Notes: generated by a model not told the origin, from the letters alone. Shown: positions 1-4,693, counted from the first letter of the stretch. The stretch: 7,401 bases of DNA from Armatimonadota bacterium (GCA_016210785.1 JACQTN010000509.1:1-7401); one strand, 5' to 3'. Made by a program: numbers and translations.

Positions 1-1
1 A

Positions 2-181
2 CTGGGCATGGGCAAGGGACCGGCGCTGGCCCTGCTGCTCACGGGACCGGGCCTCAGCCTGCCCAACTGGCTGGCCATCGGCCGGGACTTCGGCGCGAAG
101 AAGGCCTTCGTCTACGTGGCCACCATTATCATCCTGGGAACGGTCGCCGGGTGGTTCGCCGGGACCTTCATCTTCTCATGA
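2..181 (+). CDS. Permease (COG0701/ArsP-like family), C-terminal fragment
   Basis: Only the last 59 residues are in the window; the gene begins upstream. The reading frame runs from base 2 to a TGA at 179-181. It contains the glycine-rich segment GMGKGPALALLLTGPGLSLPNW, split here as GMGKGPALALL then LTGPGLSLPNW, followed by a hydrophobic final helix (VYVATIIILGTVAGWFAG). That GKGPA...GPxLSLPN pattern is typical of the last two membrane segments of COG0701 permeases, which include the organoarsenical exporter ArsP and uncharacterised metal-associated permeases. It would be an integral inner-membrane protein. The thioredoxin-like gene downstream is a common partner of this family, which supports the call. 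The substrate cannot be told from this fragment; efflux of an arsenic species or another metal(loid) is an inference from context. Confidence 0.82.
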   Translation: MGMGKGPALALLLTGPGLSLPNWLAIGRDFGAKKAFVYVATIIILGTVAGWFAGTFIFS

Positions 182-262
182 CACACGCCATGACACATGT
201 CTGACGCGCATCGCCCCGAGAGGGAGTGCGAAGCGACGGGAGGTTGAACTGGAGGTGCAGCC

Positions 263-520
263 GTGATCACGGTCGAGGTGTTCGGCCCGGGATGCCCGAA
301 GTGCCGGGCGACCGAACAGGTCGTGCGGCAGGCCCTGCAGACCCTGGCCCTGGAAGCCACGGTCGCGCACATCAACGACCCCAAGGAGATGGCCCGGCAC
401 CGCATCGTCTTCACGCCGGCCGTTCGGATCAACGGCGAGGTGAAGTGCTCGGGCCGGGTTCCTACCGCGGCTGAGGTCACCACCTGGCTGGCCAACGCCG
501 CCCTGACCGCAGAGGCGTAG
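263..520 (+). CDS. Small thioredoxin-family protein with CPKC motif
   Basis: An 85-residue protein starting at GTG 263, with the Shine-Dalgarno GGAGGTG at 251-257 at good spacing. It opens with a beta strand (MITVEVFGPGCPKC) carrying the redox pair C11-P-K-C14. A cis-proline loop (TPAV, residues 51-54) and a following strand (VRINGEV) complete the minimal thioredoxin/glutaredoxin fold. The size matches the small 'redox-active disulfide protein 2' type thioredoxins (about 75-85 residues) rather than full thioredoxin (about 105). A further cysteine (C62) lies after the last strand. It is probably cytoplasmic and exchanges disulfides or handles thiol-bound metal for its neighbour; this family often sits beside COG0701 permeases and ArsR regulators. 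The upstream permease ends 81 bp away, so the two are probably co-transcribed. Fold is confident; the partner is inferred. Confidence 0.9.
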   Translation: MITVEVFGPGCPKCRATEQVVRQALQTLALEATVAHINDPKEMARHRIVFTPAVRINGEVKCSGRVPTAAEVTTWLANAALTAEA

Positions 521-716
521 GCGGGGCGCTGCCGCTATACCCGCTGGACGGAAGCAGGCCGCGTGCGGCCGCAGGGTCGCGCTCATGGCTGGGCGCGTGA
601 AGTCCAGTGCTGCACCTGGCCTTCGCTGGACTGCCGGCCGTCCGCGTGGTCCAGCGCGAGTATCTCCTCGCCCGGTAGACGAGAACGGACCCCGTGGTGG
701 TTCTGGTTGACGTTCC
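521..716. other. Gene-free spacer with several inverted repeats
   Basis: No credible gene is seen. The stretch holds a compact palindrome GGCCGC-GT-GCGGCC at 557-570, about 36 bases after the thioredoxin stop. A 7-bp inverted repeat follows: AGTCCAG (601-607) with CTGGACT (626-632). The hexamer CTGGAC/GTCCAG occurs four times in alternating orientation (544-549, 602-607, 626-631, 649-654). None is followed by a T-run, so intrinsic termination is not shown. I see no convincing -35/-10 pair for the radical SAM gene; the only TTGAC (707-711) is too close to its start. Confidence 0.5.
601..632 (+). repeat. Inverted repeat AGTCCAG/CTGGACT (possible hairpin)
   Basis: A perfect 7-bp inverted repeat with an 18-base spacer, seen directly. 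It lies in the leader of the radical SAM gene, about 85 bases before its start. It could be an RNA hairpin, a weak terminator for the thioredoxin transcript, or a dimeric regulator site. There is no T-tract after it. Confidence 0.4.
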
Positions 717-1874
717 GTGAGCAAGACAGTCGTCGATAGGGACGGGTATATCTTCCTCCCGCCGGACTACCGGGGGGTCGAAGTTGTCCTGGAATCGGGC
801 GCAGAGGGCCTAGCGCTGTGGCGGGCCAGGCCTGACGTACGACGGGTCTACATCGAGGTCACCACCCGCTGCAACCTGAACTGTGCCATCTGCGTTCGCC
901 AGGCGTGGCGCGACAGACCCGGGGAGATGGGGTGGGAGACGTTCGCGGCAGCCATGGAGCAACTCAGGGCCTTCCCGGATCTGAGGCGCATCACGTTTGG
1001 CGGCTTCGGGGAGCCGCTGGCGCATCCCCGCATCGCCGACATGGTCGCCGCGGCCGGCTCGCTCGGCGTGGGGATCACCCTGACCACCAACGGTCTGCTC
1101 CTGGCCCGGCCGGTGGCCGAGGCGCTGCTGGAGGCTCGCGTCGACACGGTCGTGGTCTCGGTGGACACCGCGCACCTGCGGGCCTACGAGCAGGCGCACA
1201 TCCCACACGGTCTCGATGCGGTGCTGGACAACGTGCGGGGGTTGCGGGACCTGGCCGCGGCGCGGGGACTCATGGTGCCGCGCATCGGGCTGGAGTACGT
1301 GGTCACCCGGAGCAACGTCGCGGAGCTGTCCCGGCTGCCGGCCCTGGCCAGGGATTTGGGAGCGTCCTTCTCTCTCGTCACCAATCTTCTGCCGCACACC
1401 CCGGAGATGGCCGGAGATATCCTCTATGATCGCGACGAGCCCCTGCCGGTGCCCGCGGGCTGGCCGCTGCCCAGCGGCGACTGGCTGGTGTGGGGCATCG
1501 TAAGATTGCCCCGTCTGAAGTGGGGAGCATGGCGGCGCTGCCAGTTTGTGGAGGAGCGCTCGCTGGTGATCGGGTGGGACGGTGGCGTGAGCCCGTGCTA
1601 CGCGCTCATGCACTCCTATCCGTACTACATCTACCGTCGCCGCAAGGAGGTGAGCCGCTACGTCCTGGGCCGTGTGAGCGAGCGCTCCCTTGTGGAGATC
1701 TGGACCTCCGAGGAGTACGTGAAGTTCCGGGCCAGGGCCAGGGAGTTCCGCTACCCGTCCTGCGTGGACTGCGGCATGGCCTGCGCACTGGCCGCACGCA
1801 ACGAGGACTGCTGGGGCAACGCCCCTTCCTGCGCCGACTGCCTGTGGGCGCAGAACGTTATTCGATGTCCGTAA
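717..1874 (+). CDS. Radical SAM/SPASM protein, probable tungsten-cofactor oxidoreductase maturase
   Basis: A 385-residue radical SAM enzyme. The SAM-binding [4Fe-4S] motif CNLNCAIC (C52, C56, C59) sits after VYIEVTTR, and the GGFGEP motif (95-100) is the usual SAM-contacting strand. A cysteine-rich SPASM-type C-terminal domain follows: C275, GGVSPCY with C294, C349, C352, C356, C365, C372, C375, C384. These would hold auxiliary Fe-S clusters. The ending DCWGNAP-C-DCLWAQ...CP is what I recall for the 'tungsten cofactor oxidoreductase radical SAM maturase' family, which is encoded with aldehyde ferredoxin oxidoreductase-type tungstoenzymes. No such tungstoenzyme gene is in this window. GTG 717 is the first possible start because an in-frame TGA lies at 708-710; no strong Shine-Dalgarno is seen. 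The radical SAM/SPASM assignment is firm. The tungsten subfamily rests on motif recall; a peptide-modifying SPASM enzyme is the alternative. Confidence 0.85.
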   Translation: MSKTVVDRDGYIFLPPDYRGVEVVLESGAEGLALWRARPDVRRVYIEVTTRCNLNCAICVRQAWRDRPGEMGWETFAAAMEQLRAFPDLRRITFGGFGEPLAHPRIADMVAAAGSLGVGITLTTNGLLLARPVAEALLEARVDTVVVSVDTAHLRAYEQAHIPHGLDAVLDNVRGLRDLAAARGLMVPRIGLEYVVTRSNVAELSRLPALARDLGASFSLVTNLLPHTPEMAGDILYDRDEPLPVPAGWPLPSGDWLVWGIVRLPRLKWGAWRRCQFVEERSLVIGWDGGVSPCYALMHSYPYYIYRRRKEVSRYVLGRVSERSLVEIWTSEEYVKFRARAREFRYPSCVDCGMACALAARNEDCWGNAPSCADCLWAQNVIRCP

Positions 1875-1917
1875 CCCCGGCGGGGCTCGATGTAGGGCCC
1901 ATTCGCAAGCCTGCGAA
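1875..1917. terminator. Possible terminator hairpins between convergent genes
   Basis: Two short inverted repeats lie in the 81-bp gap between the convergent radical SAM and Fe-S genes. CCCC-GGC-GGGG (1875-1885) starts directly after the TAA. TTCGCA-AGCC-TGCGAA (1902-1917) is a perfect 6-bp stem with a 4-base loop. Convergent placement favours a shared terminator, but neither stem is followed by a T-run on either strand, so this is tentative. Confidence 0.3.
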
Positions 1918-1955
1918 GTCCCCGCGGGCAGAGTCCTACCGTTGACGGCCAACGC

Positions 1956-2513
1956 TCATGCCTCGCCAAGAAGCATCTGCAGAGCCATGCGGGGCTTGAG
2001 GAACCCAACCTCTTGGAGCAGGGGACACTCTCCAAGGCGGCCGATCCCTGATGCCAGCCGCAACGCGAACGCGATGCACGTGCCGAAGCCGCAGCGGGCA
2101 CAGTTGGTGCGAGGGAGTAGCTTGTACAGCTCCAAAGCGCTTGGAAGGCGCTGGAGCCCTTCACGGGGCACAATGCTGGCGCGGCGGGCGTACGTGTCAT
2201 TGATCGTGCCCCGGAGCCACTCCAGGAGCGCCCTCCCCGCGTCCAGCGTTGGCACCAGCGCCAGGCGGATCTCACGGGGCATGACAGTCACGAGCATTCC
2301 CTGCCGGCGAAACGACAGGGTCCTGGTCTCATGTGTGTAGCGGGCGCCGGTGAGCACCGCGTTCAGGTAGGGCAGGGTCTCGGAGATGTCCGCATCGGGA
2401 GTGGCATACAGACGCCACTCTGAGGGGTCCGCGAGGCACGGCTCCACGCGAGTAATACGTATCGTACCCAGGCAAACACCCGCAGGCGCCTGCCTCTCGC
2501 CCGGCGTGTTCAT
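1956..2513 (-). CDS. Stand-alone [4Fe-4S] protein with AcsC/CdhD-type Fe-S domain
   Basis: A 185-residue protein on the minus strand, taking the ATG at 2511-2513 (MNTPGER...) as start; GAGATGG upstream could serve as a weak ribosome site. The frame stays open to 2594, so a longer form cannot be excluded. The N-terminal part (TIRITRVEPCLADP, about 17-30, and DISETLPYLNAVL, 42-54) is a conserved-looking module I cannot name. The C-terminal part reads LELYKLLPRTNC..CG....C...FAL, with C138, C141, C146 and C163 followed by P. This CxxCx4C...CP pattern matches the small Fe-S domain at the N-terminus of the corrinoid protein large subunit of CODH/acetyl-CoA synthase (AcsC/CdhD). The corrinoid domain is absent, so it is not that subunit. 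It is probably a cytoplasmic electron-transfer or sensor protein. It is divergent from ArsR1, sharing a 172-bp intergenic region. Confidence 0.8.
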   Translation of the reverse strand: MNTPGERQAPAGVCLGTIRITRVEPCLADPSEWRLYATPDADISETLPYLNAVLTGARYTHETRTLSFRRQGMLVTVMPREIRLALVPTLDAGRALLEWLRGTINDTYARRASIVPREGLQRLPSALELYKLLPRTNCARCGFGTCIAFALRLASGIGRLGECPLLQEVGFLKPRMALQMLLGEA

Positions 2514-2633
2514 ATTCCATCTCAAGCATACATAGACGAAGAGTGCCTGCAATCGGGCGCCGGCCCGATATCCGCTCAAGAGACCGCCAGACAATCAGAC
2601 GTGCATCCGATAGGGGCTGGCTGCGGTGGCGAC

Positions 2634-2663
2634 TAGAATGGAATTAGATGCAGCAAATTGCAT
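2634..2663 (+). promoter_or_regulatory. Putative arsR1 promoter -10 and operator-like inverted repeat
   Basis: A markedly AT-rich stretch in an otherwise GC-rich region. TAGAAT (2634-2639) resembles a -10 box, but no good -35 lies 16-18 bp upstream. ATGCA (2648-2652) and TGCAT (2659-2663) form an inverted repeat with a 6-base spacer, at about the expected transcription start. This is where ArsR-family autorepressors usually bind. The placement is an argument for starting ArsR1 at ATG 2686 instead of GTG 2626. Confidence 0.4.
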
Positions 2664-2685
2664 ATCCTCTGCTGGGGATGTTCGG

Positions 2686-3060
2686 ATGAAACCTCGACTG
2701 ACGCAGGAAGCCCTGGTGTTTCGCGCGCTTGCACACCCTGTCAGGGTGGCGATCCTGGAGACCGTTCGTCGCCGGCCCGTCTGCGTCTGTCATCTGGCCG
2801 CGGTCCTGGACTGTCCGCAGGCGTACATCTCACAACAACTGGCTACCCTCCGCCGCGCCGGGTTGATCGAAGGCCACAAAGATGGCGCGTTCGTCTACTA
2901 CAAGGCACGTGACTACAGCATCCTGGGGATGATTGATCTCGTCACGCGGTATCTGGGGCGTGTGCCCGGCGACGCCTCCACCGGGGCCGACCGAGTCGAG
3001 GGATGCGCATGCCCCGAGTGCAGCGGGGAGGCTACGCCGGCGAAAGGGGCCCGTGGGTGA
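2686..3060 (+). CDS. ArsR/SmtB-family metal-responsive repressor 1 (CVC motif plus C-terminal CxCxxC)
   Basis: From ATG 2686 (MKPRLTQEAL) the protein has 124 residues. GGGGA at 2674-2678 gives a weak ribosome site 7 bases upstream. In-frame GTG 2626 and ATG 2638 could add 16-20 residues, but they lie over the operator-like repeat. The winged helix-turn-helix is clear: FRALAHPVRVAILE (helix 1-2), CVCHLAAVLDCPQAYISQQLATLRRAGLI (sensor and recognition helices, about 33-62), and wing DGAFVYYKARD. C33 and C35 in CVCHL correspond to the As(III)/Sb(III)-binding CVC motif of ArsR; C43 could be the third ligand. A C-terminal GCACPEC adds C107, C109 and C112, which looks like a second thiol metal site. 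It probably represses the Fe-S/CooT block that follows on the same strand. Inducer identity is unproven: As(III), Sb(III) or a soft transition metal are all possible. Confidence 0.88.
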   Translation: MKPRLTQEALVFRALAHPVRVAILETVRRRPVCVCHLAAVLDCPQAYISQQLATLRRAGLIEGHKDGAFVYYKARDYSILGMIDLVTRYLGRVPGDASTGADRVEGCACPECSGEATPAKGARG

Positions 3061-3070
3061 TCACAAACCT

Positions 3071-3113
3071 GCCGATCGCTGGCCTTTGGGCCCAGGTGAA
3101 AGGCGAGATCGGC
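3071..3113 (+). repeat. Structured spacer between arsR1 and the HdrA-N-like gene
   Basis: GCCGATC (3071-3077) is the exact reverse complement of GATCGGC (3107-3113). Inside it, CTGG (3079-3082) pairs with CCAG (3092-3095). The RNA could fold into a roughly 43-base branched hairpin just upstream of the next Shine-Dalgarno (3122-3126). No T-run follows, so a processing, stabilising or regulatory role is as likely as termination. Confidence 0.4.
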
Positions 3114-3134
3114 TGAAATCCGGAGGGCATGGTC

Positions 3135-3533
3135 ATGAAGATGAAGGTGCTGCTCTGCAACTGCAAAGGGCTTTGCCCGTCCTTCAAGGACACGGACATG
3201 AACACACTCCCCTTCCAACTGGAATGCGAACTGGAGGTGGAGTACGCGGTCCTGCATCCTCAGCTCTGCGGGCAGGGCGGCAACGCCGTCCTCGCGGAGG
3301 CCCTCCAGGCCGCCGATCGGGACACGTACGTGGTGGCGGGCGCCTGTGCGCCGGAGGCTCAGCGCAAGCTCTTCAAGAAAGTCTTGCGCGCTGCCGGGTT
3401 TGACGAACGCCACTTTGTGCCGGTCGATATCCGGAACACCGACAACGAAGGCATCCTGTCGCGCCTCAGGGAGGCCGTCGATGCCATCCTCCCGCAGTTA
3501 CAGGACGTGCCTGCGGCGCTTTCCGGGGAGTAG
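3135..3533 (+). CDS. HdrA N-terminal-domain-like cysteine protein
   Basis: A 132-residue protein starting at ATG 3135, chosen because GGAGG (3122-3126) is 8 bases upstream. ATG 3129 would be only 2 bases away and ATG 3141 is 14 away. The sequence opens with KVLLCNCKGLC (C8, C10, C14), then HPQLCGQGGN (C45), TYVVAGACAPEAQRKLF (C71), and FVPVDIRNTDNEG (95-107). This order, C-x-C near the start, then LCG, then VVAxCxPxxxxxxF, then NIR-like, matches the N-terminal domain of heterodisulfide reductase subunit A. In HdrA this domain precedes the FAD module. No flavin domain or ferredoxin motif is present, so this is a free-standing version. It is likely cytoplasmic and co-operates with the ferredoxin 38 bp downstream. 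Electron transfer or cluster binding is inferred; the catalytic role is unknown. Confidence 0.75.
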   Translation: MKMKVLLCNCKGLCPSFKDTDMNTLPFQLECELEVEYAVLHPQLCGQGGNAVLAEALQAADRDTYVVAGACAPEAQRKLFKKVLRAAGFDERHFVPVDIRNTDNEGILSRLREAVDAILPQLQDVPAALSGE

Positions 3534-3545
3534 GAGGGCGGACAC

Positions 3546-3575
3546 ATGGGCAGCAGCATGGGAGGTGCCGCATGA
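3546..3575 (+). CDS. Possible 9-codon leader ORF coupled to the ferredoxin
   Basis: ATG 3546 lies 8 bases after a good Shine-Dalgarno (GGAGG 3533-3537) and encodes MGSSMGGAA. Its TGA (3573-3575) overlaps the ferredoxin ATG (3572-3574) as ATGA. The second ribosome site GGGAGGTG needed by the ferredoxin lies inside this mini-ORF. It could be a translational coupling device or simply chance. No peptide function is suggested. Confidence 0.25.
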   Translation: MGSSMGGAA

Positions 3576-3889
3576 GACCCTCATCGATCCCGCGGGAGAA
3601 GATCCCGTGGTATCCGACGATTGATCCGGACGCGTGCATCGGGGATCAGGTTTGCCTCGACTTCTGCAAGAACGGCGTCTTCGAGTGGGATGAGGAAGGA
3701 AATCACCCGGTGGCGGAACACCCGTACAACTGCGTGGTGGGATGTAGCGCGTGCATGGAGCTGTGCCCGGTGCAGGCCATCACGTTCCCGACGAGAGAGA
3801 CGCTGCGCCAGACGATGCGGACCCTCCGCGCGGAGGCCGCCTCTGCCGGCAGCGGACCGCCGCAGCAGAGCCTCCTTCCCGGCTCGTGA
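3572..3889 (+). CDS. Ferredoxin with two cluster motifs, the first of CxxD type
   Basis: A 105-residue ferredoxin starting at ATG 3572 after GGGAGGTG. Cluster motif one reads CIGDQVCLDFC: C22, D25, C28, C32. Motif two reads CVVGCSACMELCP: C54, C58, C61, C65. In standard 2[4Fe-4S] ferredoxins all eight ligands are cysteine; here Asp replaces the second cysteine of motif one. The same CxxD arrangement is known from Pyrococcus furiosus ferredoxin, where Asp is a ligand of a cluster that readily interconverts between 3Fe and 4Fe forms. The N-terminus (IPREKIPWYPTIDPDAC) precedes the fold, and a 35-residue low-complexity tail follows motif two. It probably carries electrons to or from the HdrA-N-like protein upstream. 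Which enzyme it serves is not shown. Confidence 0.92.
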   Translation: MRPSSIPREKIPWYPTIDPDACIGDQVCLDFCKNGVFEWDEEGNHPVAEHPYNCVVGCSACMELCPVQAITFPTRETLRQTMRTLRAEAASAGSGPPQQSLLPGS

Positions 3890-3891
3890 CC

Positions 3892-3993
3892 ATGGGCGCG
3901 CTGGCGCTCATCAACCTCGTACTCTTGGCCCCGTCCTTCCTCTCGGGGATGGTTAGGGCTGGGCGTGGCCTTTGTGGCGATTCCCGGTCATGA
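3892..3993 (+). CDS. Small hydrophobic ORF (33 aa), unknown
   Basis: A 33-codon frame starting at ATG 3892, two bases after the ferredoxin TGA. The first 20 residues (MGALALINLVLLAPSFLSGM) are hydrophobic enough for one membrane segment or a signal-like helix, followed by a basic, cysteine-containing tail (VRAGRGLCGDSRS). Its TGA (3991-3993) overlaps the next ATG (3990) as ATGA. No Shine-Dalgarno is visible, so translation would depend on coupling from the ferredoxin. No family recognised. It may be a real single-pass protein, a decayed remnant, or chance. Confidence 0.3.
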   Translation: MGALALINLVLLAPSFLSGMVRAGRGLCGDSRS

Positions 3994-4271
3994 CATTGCA
4001 GACGTGTCCTCCGGCCGCCCGGAAGCGGCGCCGGTGCGTGGTCAGGGCACTGAGGGATATGGAGCAATGCCTGTGGGAACACCTCTACCTCGGAGGTGAC
4101 CCGGCGGCCACCCTCAAACTGCTCAGGACGGTGGAGGCTTGCCTCCGGCGTCTGGAGGACGAGGTGCAGGGTGTCGCCGCCGCCGGCGGAGCGTCCAGAA
4201 ACAATCCGGCAACGAAACCATACAGGTCTCAAGGGAGCATCCATGTGCGAGGCCGTCGTCTATCTCGATGA
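3990..4271 (+). CDS. Small basic/helical protein of unknown function
   Basis: A 93-residue frame from ATG 3990 to a stop at 4271. The start overlaps the preceding 33-codon ORF by ATGA; no independent ribosome site is seen, and GTG 4038 or ATG 4059 are later options. The N-terminus is basic (ARKRRRCVVRALRDMEQC). The middle (LWEHLYLGGDPAATLKLLRTVEACLRRLEDEV) looks like two amphipathic helices, with cysteines in MEQC and VEAC. The last 10 residues overlap cooT by 29 bases, so the C-terminus is constrained by another gene and may be poorly conserved. I recognise no family. Position inside the Fe-S/nickel block suggests a role there, but that is inference only. Confidence 0.45.
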   Translation: MTLQTCPPAARKRRRCVVRALRDMEQCLWEHLYLGGDPAATLKLLRTVEACLRRLEDEVQGVAAAGGASRNNPATKPYRSQGSIHVRGRRLSR

Positions 4272-4437
4272 TCGGGAGATCATGCGTGACGTCGTGCGCG
4301 TGCAGTGCCTGCCCGGAGGGGTCCGGCTGACCGCCTTCTTCGAACCGCCACGCACCGTCCCCGCGGCGATCCGCGAGGTGGATCTGCTCGCGCATCGTGT
4401 GGTGCTGGAGCCGCTGCGTGAGCCGGAGGAGCCATGA
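4243..4437 (+). CDS. cooT: CooT-family small nickel-binding protein
   Basis: A 64-residue protein from ATG 4243, with AAGGGAG (4231-4237) 5 bases upstream. It begins MCEAVVYLDDREIMRDVVRV and continues with GGVRLTAFFEP and a final REVDLLAHRVVLEP strand, the small beta-barrel pattern of CooT. In Rhodospirillum rubrum CooT, Cys2 at the N-terminus binds Ni(II) in a dimer and the protein belongs to the carbon monoxide dehydrogenase maturation set; Cys2 is present here. A second cysteine (C22) is unusual for such a short protein. The longer in-frame region upstream is non-coding in this frame because MC at the start is the family hallmark. The stop overlaps the next gene's ATG (ATGA), indicating coupled translation. 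No CODH structural gene is in the window, so the client enzyme is unknown. Confidence 0.85.
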   Translation: MCEAVVYLDDREIMRDVVRVQCLPGGVRLTAFFEPPRTVPAAIREVDLLAHRVVLEPLREPEEP

Positions 4438-4649
4438 ACGAGGCATCCAGGCTGCGAGTACTGCTGCCCCACTGGATCGCCCACAATCTTGCCCACGCCG
4501 ACGAGTTCCGGCGCTGGGCCGATCGTGCCGGGGACGCGGGACCGGACATCCTGGCGGCCGCGGAGGCGCTTGCCCAGTCAAGCCAGCACCTGCGGCGGGC
4601 TCTGGAAAAGCTCGGAGGGGACATTGGAGCCAACATGACTGCCCTCTGA
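4434..4649 (+). CDS. Small helical protein with HxxxHxxxH, CooT partner
   Basis: A 71-residue, probably all-helical protein whose ATG (4434) overlaps the cooT stop as ATGA. The first helix has LLPHWIAHNLAHADEFRRWA, placing H13, H17 and H21 on one helix face (spacing i, i+4, i+8) with acidic residues next to them, followed by tryptophan W29. The second helix (DILAAAEALAQSSQHLRRALEKL) looks like a coiled-coil partner. I recall similar HWIEHNxxH small proteins next to CooT in anaerobes, but they have no assigned function that I know of. The aligned histidines suggest metal binding, possibly nickel handed to or from CooT. That is inference from the motif and the overlap. The gene itself looks real from coding pattern and coupling. 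Confidence 0.78.
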   Translation: MNEASRLRVLLPHWIAHNLAHADEFRRWADRAGDAGPDILAAAEALAQSSQHLRRALEKLGGDIGANMTAL

Positions 4650-4676
4650 CCCGCCGTCGGTTCGATCGCGGAGACT

Positions 4677-4693
4677 GCCCGTGCTGCACGGGC
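4677..4693 (+). terminator. Hairpin after the CooT block, possible terminator
   Basis: GCCCGTG-CTG-C..GCACGGGC type stem: GCCCGTG (4677-4683) pairs exactly with CACGGGC (4687-4693) across a 3-base loop. It lies 28 bases after the last stop and just before the arsR2 promoter, a fitting place for transcription to end. It is followed by TGGGGGCTT instead of a T-run, so efficiency is doubtful. Confidence 0.4.

Noticed and set aside
177..247. Tiny ORFs (MTHAMTHV from 178, a 16-codon frame from 197) and the CATGACACA direct repeat at 177-185 and 189-197
   Set aside because: Neither start has a ribosome site and the repeat is only 9 bp in two copies. Chance is the simplest reading.
176..724. A 182-codon minus-strand open frame across the thioredoxin gene and spacer
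   Set aside because: It runs antisense to a clear gene, is rich in Arg/Pro/Gly/Ala as expected from GC-rich shadow frames, and shows no recognisable motif.
810..1952. A 380-codon minus-strand frame opposite the radical SAM gene
   Set aside because: Long antisense frames are normal at this GC content. Its translation is low-complexity, while the plus strand encodes a complete radical SAM/SPASM protein.
1956..2594. Fe-S protein starting at 2594 instead of 2513
   Set aside because: The extra 27 residues look unlike a structured domain and would extend into the likely promoter region shared with arsR1. Not disproved, but ATG 2513 is preferred.
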